Shown: positions 42,939 to 52,358, numbered from the stretch's first letter. The stretch: 64,000 nt of DNA from Dulcicalothrix desertica PCC 7102 (GCF_003991905.1 NZ_RSCL01000014.1:62001-126000); one strand, 5' to 3'. Notes: generated by a model from the sequence alone, not told the origin. Numbers and translations are program-made.

Positions 42939-43889
42939 ATGAATAAAAAGCTTAAGCCAGACTGGGCTGGCGAAGATTTGCTATCCCAGTTTGTTAATTT
43001 GTTAATCCAAACTGAGCCTATTTACAAAGTGATGAAACACCAGGCTCGGCGAGTACTTATCAAAACTGCTGAAAAAAATGGTGTTCCCTGGCGCCAAAAT
43101 TACGAGCAGCTAGAAAAATCACGAATACAACAAAATTTAGCGGCAGTAACTAACCCACAAATTACTTACCCAAAATATTATCAGGTACCTTTTCATGCTT
43201 ATAGTGAGGGTAATTTATGTTGGCAAGCAGCATTTGAGGCGCCAAGCGCGACTTACTCAATGGCACTGCGCGTTTGGAAAAATGAACCATTATCGTGGGA
43301 AGTTGCTCACAACCGTTTGAGAGGTAGCTTTCACGATGTTTTAGGAATTTATGGGCCAAAACAAGTTAAAGATATTTTAGATATTGGCTGTTCGGTAGGT
43401 ATTTCAACTTTGGCATTGCATCGTTACTACCAGAAAAAACAAAACCATCCGGTTCGCACGGTTGGTCTTGATTTATCACCTTATATGCTTGCTGTTGCTA
43501 AAACACTAGATACAAAGAATGAAATATCCCAATGGTTACATGCATTAGCTGAAAATACAAAATTACCAGATAATTCTTTTGACTTGATAACGTTACAATT
43601 TGTTACTCACGAACTACCACATGAACCATCTAGAGCAATTTTTAAAGAAGCTTTTAGATTGGTTCGACCTGGTGGCGTCATTGCGATTGTAGATAATAAT
43701 CCTAAATCTAAAGTCATTCAAAATTTGCCACCAGTTTTATTCACGCTCATGAAAAGTACTGAACCTTGGAGTGATGAATATTATACATTTAATATTGAAG
43801 AAGAATTGCAAGAAGTTGGTTTTGAGGCGCCGTTAACATTAGAAAGCGACCCACGTCATCGAACTATTGTGACTAATAAGGGTGGCTAA
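42939..43889 (+). CDS. Class I SAM-dependent methyltransferase linked to hcp
   Basis: About 316 residues from the ATG at 42939, 29 bases after the hcp stop; an upstream in-frame start overlaps hcp and is unlikely. Residues 1-130 form a family-specific N-terminal part. The methyltransferase fold follows: motif I DILDIGCSVGISTLALHRYY, then VGLDLSPYMLAVAK, the FDLITLQFVTHELPHEP block and LVRPGGVIAIVD. It resembles UbiE/ubiquinone-type methyltransferases, but the substrate is not readable. Tight linkage implies co-expression with hcp under the DNR-like regulator. A hairpin follows the stop. Confidence 0.82.
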   Translation: MNKKLKPDWAGEDLLSQFVNLLIQTEPIYKVMKHQARRVLIKTAEKNGVPWRQNYEQLEKSRIQQNLAAVTNPQITYPKYYQVPFHAYSEGNLCWQAAFEAPSATYSMALRVWKNEPLSWEVAHNRLRGSFHDVLGIYGPKQVKDILDIGCSVGISTLALHRYYQKKQNHPVRTVGLDLSPYMLAVAKTLDTKNEISQWLHALAENTKLPDNSFDLITLQFVTHELPHEPSRAIFKEAFRLVRPGGVIAIVDNNPKSKVIQNLPPVLFTLMKSTEPWSDEYYTFNIEEELQEVGFEAPLTLESDPRHRTIVTNKGG

Positions 43890-43901
43890 TATATATTGAA
43901 T

Positions 43902-43922
43902 GCACAGGCAGGTTGCCTGTGC
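43902..43922. repeat. GCACAGGC palindrome after the methyltransferase
   Basis: GCACAGGCAGGTTGCCTGTGC lies 13 bases after the stop codon and matches the 7887-7907 copy at 20 of 21 positions. Probably a terminator hairpin. Confidence 0.65.
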
Positions 43923-43993
43923 TACATATTGGGAGAGGTTGTTTGTGTAATTGTGTTTGATGGTGTGACAGTGTATAAACAAGTCACATTTGA

Positions 43994-45442
43994 TTAATTA
44001 ACACTTAAATTTGTGAGGAAGGAGTTATAACCTGTAGATGGCTCCCATACATCCTGGTTTGCCAACCTAATCGAGTACTCAGGACGTTCGTACAACTGTG
44101 GAGTAGGGTCAGGCAAGTTTAATAAGACCTCGTAAGTGCCTTTAGGCATATCTACTGAAATACTTCCGCTAAAATTGACTTGATGCTGTTGTTGGGAAAA
44201 CCAACGACGAGCGTCAGTATAAACGGGAAAGCGATAGACTTGTTTGTTTTCCTGGTTACGTAAGATAATTTCTGTACTACGTGGATTGTATGGGCTAGCA
44301 AAACCATCATTGGCGATAGTAAAACTCATTTTGAATTCGCCGCCAGAGTTTACAATCTCAGGAATCTGGGCTTCAACAAGACGGAATCGATATCCTAATT
44401 TGTTGGCAATGGTGTTATAAATACCTTCTTTCTTCCAACGGTCAATTGTTGGAGCATAAAAACTTACATTTATATAACTCCAGTTAAAATGCTGCATTTC
44501 TGCTAAAGTAGTCTCGCTGTCTGTGCGCGCGCTTTCTGGAGTCACTTGACAGGTTTCTCCACCTACAATAACATAAGGAGAAATTGCTTTCAAATAACTC
44601 TGCAAATCCTTTTTTATATCGGGGCTATAAATGTTGTTACTATCATTATCGTGAATTGAGTAAGTACCCGCATCATCAGCATTAGCTAAGAAGCATAGAT
44701 TTTCATGACCGATACGTGCTTGATGTATACCAGTAAAAGCTTCAGCATCGTTAAGTGGGTTTGGGTAGGCAGATTTAATATCAGATGGGTAGCGAAGCTG
44801 AACCATCCTTGTTGATGGTAAAGCATCCAAAAGAGCCGTCAAAACCTGTTGTTTGGATTCAAAGTTGTGAAGTCCATTGGTAGATGAGTGCCACTCACCC
44901 CACGCACCAATAAAGCCGGCAGGTAAAGCAGCTATTACATCTTGGTATTCTTGAAAAATAGGTTTTAGTTGTTCAATATGGTTTAGTACTATAGGTAATG
45001 GAGCATCAGGTTGTTTCTCAGTTTCTCCAGGCATTGGGAAGTTGTAGGAAATTCTTGGAATTACCTTGATACCTGCTCTGCGTACTTCTGTCAAAGCGTC
45101 TCTAAATTCCTGTAAAAACTCTTCAGAAATATTCTTGTCGCGAAACTGGTCTAAATGAACGTTGCTACGAGCAAGAGTGAAGCCTTGCTCGCGAATCTTA
45201 CTCAAATCTTTATCTTTGCCAATTTCAATACTCGTATAAAAGCCACGTTCAGGATTGAGTATATACTCATCACTCATTTGATAGTCTACAATCATGAGTT
45301 TTTGATTGTTTGCAGTAAAAGCAAATAATTTTTTGTTAGATAAACTAACAAGCAGCAAACCACATAAAAACAGGATAATTAATAAGGAAATGTGCTTTTT
45401 ACTCACAAACATCATAACTTGCATAAATAGTTTTTTAAGCAT
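43994..45442 (-). CDS. DUF4874/DUF4832 secreted protein
   Basis: A 482-residue protein. A hydrophobic helix near residues 18-36 (ISLLIILFLCGLLLVSLS) acts as signal or anchor. The N-terminal domain has the DUF4874 landmark ILNPERGFYTS and FTLARSNVHLDQF, with a TIM-barrel-like pattern (IKVIPRISYNFP, GFIGAWGEWHSS). The C-terminal DUF4832 domain is beta-rich (FKMSFTIANDGFASPYNPR, TYEVLLNLPDPTPQL). The GEWH segment suggests a glycoside hydrolase-like active site. Such proteins are often found with extracellular polysaccharide genes, which fits the cluster that begins 470 bases further on. Function unproven. Confidence 0.8.
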   Translation of the reverse strand: MLKKLFMQVMMFVSKKHISLLIILFLCGLLLVSLSNKKLFAFTANNQKLMIVDYQMSDEYILNPERGFYTSIEIGKDKDLSKIREQGFTLARSNVHLDQFRDKNISEEFLQEFRDALTEVRRAGIKVIPRISYNFPMPGETEKQPDAPLPIVLNHIEQLKPIFQEYQDVIAALPAGFIGAWGEWHSSTNGLHNFESKQQVLTALLDALPSTRMVQLRYPSDIKSAYPNPLNDAEAFTGIHQARIGHENLCFLANADDAGTYSIHDNDSNNIYSPDIKKDLQSYLKAISPYVIVGGETCQVTPESARTDSETTLAEMQHFNWSYINVSFYAPTIDRWKKEGIYNTIANKLGYRFRLVEAQIPEIVNSGGEFKMSFTIANDGFASPYNPRSTEIILRNQENKQVYRFPVYTDARRWFSQQQHQVNFSGSISVDMPKGTYEVLLNLPDPTPQLYERPEYSIRLANQDVWEPSTGYNSFLTNLSVN

Positions 45443-45804
45443 CGATTGGATTATTTTCTTTTTAATTTACATAGAAGTTGACTTAGCTAATTGAGATTTT
45501 TAACTTTTGTTGACTCATAAATCTGAACTTTCAAGTTTTCTCTTAATAAATAATTATATAGCAATTTTAATTTAAGCGTCAAAAAATATATAGACATACA
45601 TCGATAAAAATGACGCGGTTATACATGTTTGAACCTGTCTTCTTTCTTCCGGACGATTTAAAATTGCTATATAGCAATCCTAAATCATCCCTAAGAAACA
45701 ATATCGTAAACACTTGACTTTGGAGAATATTTTCTGTCGGGTAATCTAAAATTTAAAATACTACAAACAAACTGATACAAACTATAAACTCAAATTATAT
45801 ATTT
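45443..45804. other. AT-rich gap with TTGCTATATAGCAA palindrome
   Basis: No coding sequence. The perfect 14-bp palindrome TTGCTATATAGCAA lies at 45664-45677, with a half copy TATATAGCAATTTTA near 45555; this may be part of another dispersed family. The DUF4874 gene promoter should be near 45450-45550. Confidence 0.4.
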
Positions 45805-45910
45805 CTATAGCAGTCATAGATGATTTGTAAAAAATTACACACGCATAGAGACCGAATTAATTCGGTCTCTACAATGCACGATTTTACGACTGATGCGCGG
45901 ACTGCTATAG
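45805..45910. mobile_element. 106-bp nested palindrome, MITE-like
   Basis: The ends are CTATAGCAGTC (45805-45815) and its reverse complement GACTGCTATAG (45900-45910). The centre is the perfect palindrome AGAGACCGAATT/AATTCGGTCTCT (45847-45870), of the GAGACGC/GAGACCG family. It abuts the stop codon of the tyrosine kinase gene, so it may now serve as a terminator. Confidence 0.65.
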
Positions 45911-45911
45911 G

Positions 45912-48104
45912 TCATTTGACTATTTTGGCAAGTGTTTCATTTTGATAAGAATTTTCTAGTGGCTGGTATTCCTGTTCAAAATAGTAGTAACTGTAAGGTT
46001 CATTATTAGGATTAACTCCATTTACTACTTGTCCAATGAGATTTTGACCCGATTTCTCTAAAAGTTCGCGAGCAACAGTAGCATTAACAGAATCAACGAC
46101 CCCAGGACGTACTACTAACAACACGCCGTCAGCCATTTGACCGAGAATTGCAGCATCAGCAGCTACATTTAATGAAGGAGCGTCAATAATAACAAAATCG
46201 TAGTAAGAAGCAAAACTTTGAATTAGGCTGGCCATGCGTTTAGAATCGAGAAGTGAAGCTGGAGAAGGGGGAACAACTCCAGAAGGCAAAATGTCTAAAT
46301 TATCCATAACTTTCTCAACCGCAGCCATAATTTCAGTTTGTCCAACTATAACATTACTAAGACCGTATTTATTAGGTAACTCCCAAATTTGATGTTGAAC
46401 TGGACGGTGTAAGTCTCCATCTACTAGCAAGACTTTACGCTCCATTTGAGCCATTGCTAAAGCGAGATTAGCTGCAACTGTAGATTTACCTTCTTGAGGA
46501 ACAGAACTAGTAACAAGAATAACTTTCAATTCTTTATCGGCACTTACAAAATTAAGATTAGCACGCAGCATTCGGTAAGCTTCGCTAATCGATGCACGAG
46601 GGTTATCTCTAACAACAAGTTTAGGGATGGATGATTCTGCCTCTTGATTGTTGCGAAGAGATATTTTCGGCTTGCTTAAGGAGGGAATAACTCCTAGTAA
46701 TGTTAATCCTAGTAATTCTTTAGCTTCATCTACAGTCTTAATTGATTTATCTCTTGCTTCTAAAAGATACATACTCGCGAAAGAAGCAATTAGAGCGACT
46801 AAACCTGCGGCATAATAGGAATTACTACTAGAAACAGCAGGTGCTTCAGGTTCTTGAGCTTTGGATATAATCCTAACATTACCTATACTTTGATTTTCTG
46901 CAATTTTGCTTTCTTGCAGTCTTTGTAATAGAAGGGAGTAAGTAGATTGAGCAGCTTGTAATTTACGTTCTAATTCACGTTGTCGTTGCTCTAATTTGGG
47001 CAAATTTTTTATTCTTTCTCTATAACTATTTTCTGAGTTTATTAAAGTAAATAATTCGCTTGCTAATCCCAAACGCTGTGACTCTAATCTCACTAGCTCT
47101 GTCGAAAGGTCTTGTTGCAACTGGCCCATCTGCAATTTGCTATCTAACTTGACTTGAATATTCCCAGAAACCTCTTGGACTCTCTGTTGTAATATAGCTT
47201 GCAAAGATTGTAACTTACTCGAAAGTTTTATAATTTCTGGATGGGTGTCCATTAGTATAGTACTTCTGTCTGCAAGTAGAGACTCTACCTGCTGAATTTC
47301 CTTAATAATATCTTGTACTCCTGCCGACTGACCGAGAGATGTCATTAATACCGCTTGTTCGGATGACATACCTAATCGCTGCCGGATAGCTTTTGACAGA
47401 GCAGTGATATTAGCTAAATTAGATTTTTTATCATTAATTTGTTTCTGCAAATCAGCAATTACTTCTACTGCTTTACTGGCTTCGTCTTTGAGTTCAACTA
47501 CTTTATTCTTTTCTTTAAACTCGCGCATTTCTACTTCTAATTTGCGAACTAGCTGTTCAGCTTTGGGTAATTGTTTTTCTAGAAATTTGCTAGCTGCTGA
47601 AGCCGCTGCTTTGTGAGCAGATACATTGTTTTCTAAATAAACTGCTAATAGTGTATTTACAACCTGTGAGGCAATTTTAGGATTAATATCCTTATAAGAA
47701 ATTTTTAATATGTCAGTTTTTTGAATTTCATTAACAGTTAAATTTGCTATAAATTCTTTTGGTTTTAAAAGATTGCCTTCATCGTTTTTAAGCTGAAGTC
47801 TATTTATGGCTGTTTCTACAACCTCGTGAGAGCGGACAACTTCTGCCTCTGTACTTAAAGGATTTGTTTTTTCTGCTAGAGGTGTTAAATCTCCTATTTC
47901 TTTACCTAGACCTGTTAAAGAGGAAGTAGTATTAATTTTTTGAAATCTTAGCGACCCCTCGGCTACATAAATAGGTTTTTTTGACATAAGGGCTAAGAAT
48001 ACGAGCATAAAAATTGGTGGATATACAGCGACACCAGGAAGCCAACGTCGTTTTAGTATTAGCCAATACTTGGTCAAGTCAAAAGATGATGATTTCTCTT
48101 CCAT
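45912..48104 (-). CDS. Wzc-like polysaccharide co-polymerase with tyrosine autokinase
   Basis: About 730 residues from the ATG at 48104; a TTG five codons earlier is less likely. The N-terminal Wzz domain is bounded by two membrane helices (near residues 22-42 and 445-460), with a long coiled-coil periplasmic part between them. The C-terminal BY-kinase domain has Walker A TSSVPQEGKSTVAANLALA (about 540), Walker A' VLLVDGDLHRPVQ and Walker B DFVIIDAPSLN. The end is tyrosine-rich (PYSYYYFEQEY), the autophosphorylation cluster. It should control chain length and export of the polysaccharide made by the genes upstream. A hairpin element ends the transcript. Confidence 0.92.
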   Translation of the reverse strand: MEEKSSSFDLTKYWLILKRRWLPGVAVYPPIFMLVFLALMSKKPIYVAEGSLRFQKINTTSSLTGLGKEIGDLTPLAEKTNPLSTEAEVVRSHEVVETAINRLQLKNDEGNLLKPKEFIANLTVNEIQKTDILKISYKDINPKIASQVVNTLLAVYLENNVSAHKAAASAASKFLEKQLPKAEQLVRKLEVEMREFKEKNKVVELKDEASKAVEVIADLQKQINDKKSNLANITALSKAIRQRLGMSSEQAVLMTSLGQSAGVQDIIKEIQQVESLLADRSTILMDTHPEIIKLSSKLQSLQAILQQRVQEVSGNIQVKLDSKLQMGQLQQDLSTELVRLESQRLGLASELFTLINSENSYRERIKNLPKLEQRQRELERKLQAAQSTYSLLLQRLQESKIAENQSIGNVRIISKAQEPEAPAVSSSNSYYAAGLVALIASFASMYLLEARDKSIKTVDEAKELLGLTLLGVIPSLSKPKISLRNNQEAESSIPKLVVRDNPRASISEAYRMLRANLNFVSADKELKVILVTSSVPQEGKSTVAANLALAMAQMERKVLLVDGDLHRPVQHQIWELPNKYGLSNVIVGQTEIMAAVEKVMDNLDILPSGVVPPSPASLLDSKRMASLIQSFASYYDFVIIDAPSLNVAADAAILGQMADGVLLVVRPGVVDSVNATVARELLEKSGQNLIGQVVNGVNPNNEPYSYYYFEQEYQPLENSYQNETLAKIVK

Positions 48105-48214
48105 AACACTATTACCCAACTTTTATACAAAACTGTTTAAATCTAAGTAAATTATTCTTGGAAACTAAAGTTATATTGATAAAGTGAATTATTCATGAAT
48201 TCCATATAAGCAAT

Positions 48215-49351
48215 TCAACTAACTAACGAGTAAACGCTCAATATAGCGTCAATAACTCGTTTTAAGTCTGTATCTGTAAGGTTAGAACCGGAAGGTAAGC
48301 AAAGACCCCGCGCAAATAAGTCTTCAGCAACTTCACCACCAATACATTCACACTCAGCAAATACAGGTTGTAGATGTAATGGTTTCCACACAGGACGAGT
48401 TTCTATTTGCTGCTTGGCTAATGCAATTCTAATTTGCTCAGTATTTGCACCAAAGGTTTCAGGGTCTATTGTGAGGCAGGTTAACCAGCGACTGGAGTTC
48501 CCAAAACTTGCTTCTGGCATGAATTCTATCCCTGGTAGGTTGCCTAAAGCAGACGAGTAAACTTCATAGTTACGTCTTCTAGCTGCTACTCGGTCATTTA
48601 ACACCTGCAATTGACCCCGACCAATACCTGCTAAAACATTACTGAGACGATAATTATATCCAATTTCAGAGTGTTGGTAATGAGGCGCCGGGTCACGCGC
48701 TTGGGTTGCTAAAAATCTGGCTTTTGCTACCAAGTCTCGGTCATCAGAAACTAACATTCCGCCCCCGGATGTAGTTATAATTTTATTACCATTAAATGAA
48801 TAGATACCAATGTTTCCGAAAGTTCCAGGTGTACGTCCTTTATAAGTTGCACCCAAAGCTTCAGCTGCGTCTTCAATTAAAGGAATACCATATTGATTGC
48901 AAACTTTCAAGATAGGTTCAATGTCAGCACTTTGACCATATAAATGCACTAGTACTACTGCTTTAGGTAATTTGCCGATACGATCACGCTGTTCTAATGC
49001 TTCCTGTAGCAAGTCTGGATTCATGTTCCAAGAGATGCGATCACTATCGATGAATACTGGTTTTGCCCCAAGATAAGTAATAGGGTTGGCGCTAGCAGCA
49101 AATGTGAGAGTCGAGCAAATAACCTCCGAGCCGTAGCCAACGCCTATTAATTGTAATGCTAGATGTAAAGCTGCCGTACCAGAACTGACAGCAGCAGCAT
49201 GAGCGGCGCCTGTTACTTGACAAAATTCTTGCTCAAATGCATCTACATGGGGACCAACAGGAGCAATCCAGTTTGTATCAAAAGCTTCTTTAACAAACTC
49301 TTGCTCACGATCTCCCATGTGAGGAGTAGATAGAAGAATCGGTTTGCTCAT
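48215..49351 (-). CDS. DegT/DnrJ/EryC1/StrS aminotransferase
   Basis: About 378 residues. The start is set at the ATG at 49351 (MSKPILLSTPHMGDREQEFV), because an upstream TTG overlaps the preceding gene. It has the PLP fold, with AVSSGTAALHLALQLIGVG, LIEDAAEALGATYKGR and the lysine in GIYSFNGNKIITTSGGGML. Such enzymes transfer an amino group to a keto-sugar nucleotide, for example making 4-amino-4,6-dideoxy sugars. Together with the nearby FemAB-like acyltransferases and methyltransferase it suggests an acylated amino sugar in the polymer. A dehydratase to make the keto-sugar is not visible in the window. Confidence 0.92.
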   Translation of the reverse strand: MSKPILLSTPHMGDREQEFVKEAFDTNWIAPVGPHVDAFEQEFCQVTGAAHAAAVSSGTAALHLALQLIGVGYGSEVICSTLTFAASANPITYLGAKPVFIDSDRISWNMNPDLLQEALEQRDRIGKLPKAVVLVHLYGQSADIEPILKVCNQYGIPLIEDAAEALGATYKGRTPGTFGNIGIYSFNGNKIITTSGGGMLVSDDRDLVAKARFLATQARDPAPHYQHSEIGYNYRLSNVLAGIGRGQLQVLNDRVAARRRNYEVYSSALGNLPGIEFMPEASFGNSSRWLTCLTIDPETFGANTEQIRIALAKQQIETRPVWKPLHLQPVFAECECIGGEVAEDLFARGLCLPSGSNLTDTDLKRVIDAILSVYSLVS

Positions 49352-49374
49352 TTTTTTCAAATAAATTATTTTTC

Positions 49375-50145
49375 TTATTTTGTACAAACGACATATAGCA
49401 TCTCAGAAAGTGGCTGATTTTGTAGTGACTCAAAATCATCGTATATTATTCCTTGCTGAAGTTGAGTGTTGCCACCAACAGCAATTATTTTAAACCCAAC
49501 TTTCTTTAGCAGCTGCTCGACCTCTGACACTCTATACCAGTACACATTCGGGCCTTTATCTAACAGTGCTGTTAAAAATTGAATTTTTTCATTATTCTTT
49601 ACCCAAGGTATCGATTGAATGGAAATTTTTTTGGCTAAGATTTTCCTTAAAATCTGCAAATAAGCTACATAAATAGCGTATAGTTTTGTAGTTTGAATTT
49701 TGCCCTCAAAGCAGAGGAAAGAAAAGAGCGCTGTTCCACCTTTATCGAGTATTCGGTAAGCCTGTTTAAAAGCCTTTAATCTACTATTGTCATCTTCCAT
49801 CATGCTCAGAATTTGTTGCAAATATATTATCTGTTCAAAAGCATTATCTTCATAAGCATTTAAATCAGTTGCATCATGAACTTCAAACGAAATACTACCA
49901 CTAGTATCTTTGTTTTTAGCCTCTTGAATAAACTCCGGTAAGTAGTCATAGCCAAACAAATTATTAAAGCCCATCTTCTTAATTTCTAACAAAATTCTAC
50001 CCCCACCAGTACCAGCCTCAAGTGTTTTTTTGTGATGCTGAAGATAATGCTCTAACAAAAACTTTTCTTCTAATATTAAACCTTGTCCATATGCCCAAGG
50101 TTCATACTCGCGAGTTCTGTAAACTTCTTTATTGGTGATTAACAT
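49375..50145 (-). CDS. Class I SAM methyltransferase
   Basis: A 256-residue protein. Motif I reads KTLEAGTGGGRILLEIKKMG, then NLFGYDYLPEFIQEAK, DNAFEQIIYLQQILSMMEDD and RILDKGGTALFSFLC. This is a Rossmann-like methyltransferase fold. Its N-terminus EYEPWAYGQGLILEEKFLLE is typical of polysaccharide-cluster methyltransferases. It probably methylates a sugar or amino sugar. It lies between the aminotransferase and the FemAB-like pair on the same strand, 29 bases downstream of the latter. Confidence 0.85.
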   Translation of the reverse strand: MLITNKEVYRTREYEPWAYGQGLILEEKFLLEHYLQHHKKTLEAGTGGGRILLEIKKMGFNNLFGYDYLPEFIQEAKNKDTSGSISFEVHDATDLNAYEDNAFEQIIYLQQILSMMEDDNSRLKAFKQAYRILDKGGTALFSFLCFEGKIQTTKLYAIYVAYLQILRKILAKKISIQSIPWVKNNEKIQFLTALLDKGPNVYWYRVSEVEQLLKKVGFKIIAVGGNTQLQQGIIYDDFESLQNQPLSEMLYVVCTK

Positions 50146-50174
50146 AATGGATCCTTAAAATCATGAAATTTGAA

Positions 50175-51245
50175 CTAAATATTGCTACGATACGCTGGAA
50201 AAAAATTAGAGTTGAAAAGCTGACTTGGGTCTAAATTTAAAAATTTAGCTCTCAACTTAACCAAATCATCATACTTCTCTTCATTTGTAATCAGTGAGAA
50301 AGTCATGAAGTTATGGGTTATTTTAGAAAAACCTGCTTTGAATTCGTAGAGACTATCTTTGGCACTTCCAACACCACCTCCTAAATGATATACTTTATTA
50401 CCACGCTCTTTTGCCCAGTATCTAACATAGTCATGCATCAGCTTACTCGGCGCCTGCTTCAAGAACTTATTTCTAGTTCCTGATAAATGAAACTGAACAA
50501 TACCGCAGCATTCAATAAATAAACCCGCGCAGGTGATTTGCCCTTCCCACTCGACGATACATAAGTGCAGCTTATCTCCTAATGAGGCAAGTTTTAAGAA
50601 GTAATTGTAGTCAAAGTAGTATGAACTACTTGCAGCAACACGGTTCATTGTTTCTTCATAAATTTCAATGAATTCATCAATATGAGCTTGGAAGGGAACC
50701 ATTTTGGCTACCATCCCTGCACGCTTGCACCAGTTAATTTTTCTTCGGTGGTTATCTCGTGTTTGTTGCCATATTTCTGCATTCGTTATCTCCAAATTTA
50801 CAGAAACAGTTTCCCCATGTACTTTACAGGTATTGGAAACTAAGAGTTTATCAAAATCATGATTTAATATTGGATGCAAACGGAAAAAAGCAGAACATAC
50901 ATTTTTATGCCTAAACACAGTCTTCATGCTGGCAATTGCAGAGTTAATAAACTCTGATGAATTGCTTGCTGCTTGGTTTAACAATATACCTGGGTAGCCA
51001 TAAGGTGATGTCACATCAAATATTTCTGGTTCAAATTGAGTATCAAATAATTCATCACATCTTCGCAGTAAGTAGGGTAGAAAAAATATTTTCTCTCCTT
51101 CAATTATCAGAATTGCCTCTGGAATGCTATTAGTTCTTTGGGATTCTAAAATGGCATATTCAGGCAAATGATAAATATCGTGACGTATGAGTTGTAGAAT
51201 TTCTATCCAAGTTGAATTTTGAGCTTCAAGTATCTGAGTATTCAT
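50175..51245 (-). CDS. FemAB/GNAT-type aminoacyl- or acyltransferase, copy 1
   Basis: A 356-residue protein with two GNAT-like halves. Blocks include HDIYHLPEYAILESQR near the N-terminus, SPYGYPGILLN, NHRRKINWCKRAGM, IYEETMNRVAASSSYYFD and WAKERGNKVYHLGGGVG. It resembles the FemX/BioF2-like family that transfers amino acids or acyl groups to amino groups of glycans. The next gene is a paralogue about half identical by eye, so this is a tandem duplication. In an exopolysaccharide cluster it would decorate an amino sugar made by the DegT enzyme. The substrate is unknown. Confidence 0.8.
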   Translation of the reverse strand: MNTQILEAQNSTWIEILQLIRHDIYHLPEYAILESQRTNSIPEAILIIEGEKIFFLPYLLRRCDELFDTQFEPEIFDVTSPYGYPGILLNQAASNSSEFINSAIASMKTVFRHKNVCSAFFRLHPILNHDFDKLLVSNTCKVHGETVSVNLEITNAEIWQQTRDNHRRKINWCKRAGMVAKMVPFQAHIDEFIEIYEETMNRVAASSSYYFDYNYFLKLASLGDKLHLCIVEWEGQITCAGLFIECCGIVQFHLSGTRNKFLKQAPSKLMHDYVRYWAKERGNKVYHLGGGVGSAKDSLYEFKAGFSKITHNFMTFSLITNEEKYDDLVKLRAKFLNLDPSQLFNSNFFPAYRSNI

Positions 51246-51284
51246 TTTTAACTAGTTGATAGAAAAACTATTTTTGCTATCGAG

Positions 51285-52358
51285 TTAATTTCCTGTATAA
51301 CGATAAGCAGGGAAAAACCCCGATTTAAGTAAGGTTTCTGGTTGATTTTCTAAAGCCTTTGCTCGCAATTCAACAAGATGAATAAATTTTTCTTCATCTG
51401 TGACTAATCTCAATGTAGAAAATTGATGTCTCTGTCTTGAGAAACCAGATTTGAAAGTATGTAAACTATCTGTGGTAGACCCTCCAATTCCACCTCCTAT
51501 ATGTAAATATTCGTTACCGCGTTCTTTTGCCCACAATCGAGCATGATGTAATAATAAATTAAAAGGAGATTGGCTTAAAAAGTCATTTTTTGTTCCCCCT
51601 AGATGAGCTTGAACTACACCACAGGATTCAAAAAATAGGCTGGTACAGATAACTTCTCCCTCAAATTCGACAATACATAAGTGGAGTTTATCTTGTAAAC
51701 TTAATAATTGATTAAAGTAATCATCGTCAAAATAATATGATTGATTTGCCTTGACACGATTCATTGTTTCTTCATAAATTGCGGTAAATTCTGTATAATA
51801 TTCGGAAAAAGAAACAGTTCTTGCTGTAAAGCCAAGTCTTTTACATTTATTGATTGTACTCTGGTGTCCTTTTCGTGTGTGCGCCCAAATTTCTGGTTCA
51901 GAAAGTGTTAAATTTATTGATACTGTTTCACCATTCAAAGTAAAGTTGCTCGACAAAGAAGTCTCTAATAACTGTTCGTTCAAGATAGGATGCATTCTGA
52001 GAAAAACAGAGCAAATGCCTCTAGACTTTAAAACATCTTGGAAATTTTTGAAGGCAGTATTTAAAAAATCTGATGTTATTGCTTCTTGATTAACCAAAAT
52101 GCCTGGATAACCATATGGAGAGTAAATATCAAAAATATCACTGAGTGTAAATTCTTCTTCGACATCATTACAATTACGTAACAAGTATGGTACGAAGAAT
52201 ATTTTATCTCCCTCAGTTATCAAGAGTGCTTCTGGTATCGTTTTAGTTCTTTTTGCTTCTAATGCTAAATATTCAGGTAATTGATAAATATCATGACGTA
52301 CTTGCTGTAATACATCCTGCCATAAAATATTTGAGATATCAATAATTTCAGCTTTCAT
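51285..52358 (-). CDS. FemAB/GNAT-type aminoacyl- or acyltransferase, copy 2
   Basis: About 357 residues from the ATG at 52358 (GGAG nine bases upstream); a TTG six codons earlier is less likely. It shares with copy 1 the blocks VRHDIYQLPEYLALEAKRT, SPYGYPGILVNQ, IYEETMNRVKANQSYYFD and WAKERGNEYLHIGGGIGG. The order, length and spacing are the same, and the two differ throughout, so the duplication is not recent. Two copies suggest two different acyl donors or two acceptor positions. Confidence 0.8.
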   Translation of the reverse strand: MKAEIIDISNILWQDVLQQVRHDIYQLPEYLALEAKRTKTIPEALLITEGDKIFFVPYLLRNCNDVEEEFTLSDIFDIYSPYGYPGILVNQEAITSDFLNTAFKNFQDVLKSRGICSVFLRMHPILNEQLLETSLSSNFTLNGETVSINLTLSEPEIWAHTRKGHQSTINKCKRLGFTARTVSFSEYYTEFTAIYEETMNRVKANQSYYFDDDYFNQLLSLQDKLHLCIVEFEGEVICTSLFFESCGVVQAHLGGTKNDFLSQSPFNLLLHHARLWAKERGNEYLHIGGGIGGSTTDSLHTFKSGFSRQRHQFSTLRLVTDEEKFIHLVELRAKALENQPETLLKSGFFPAYRYTGN

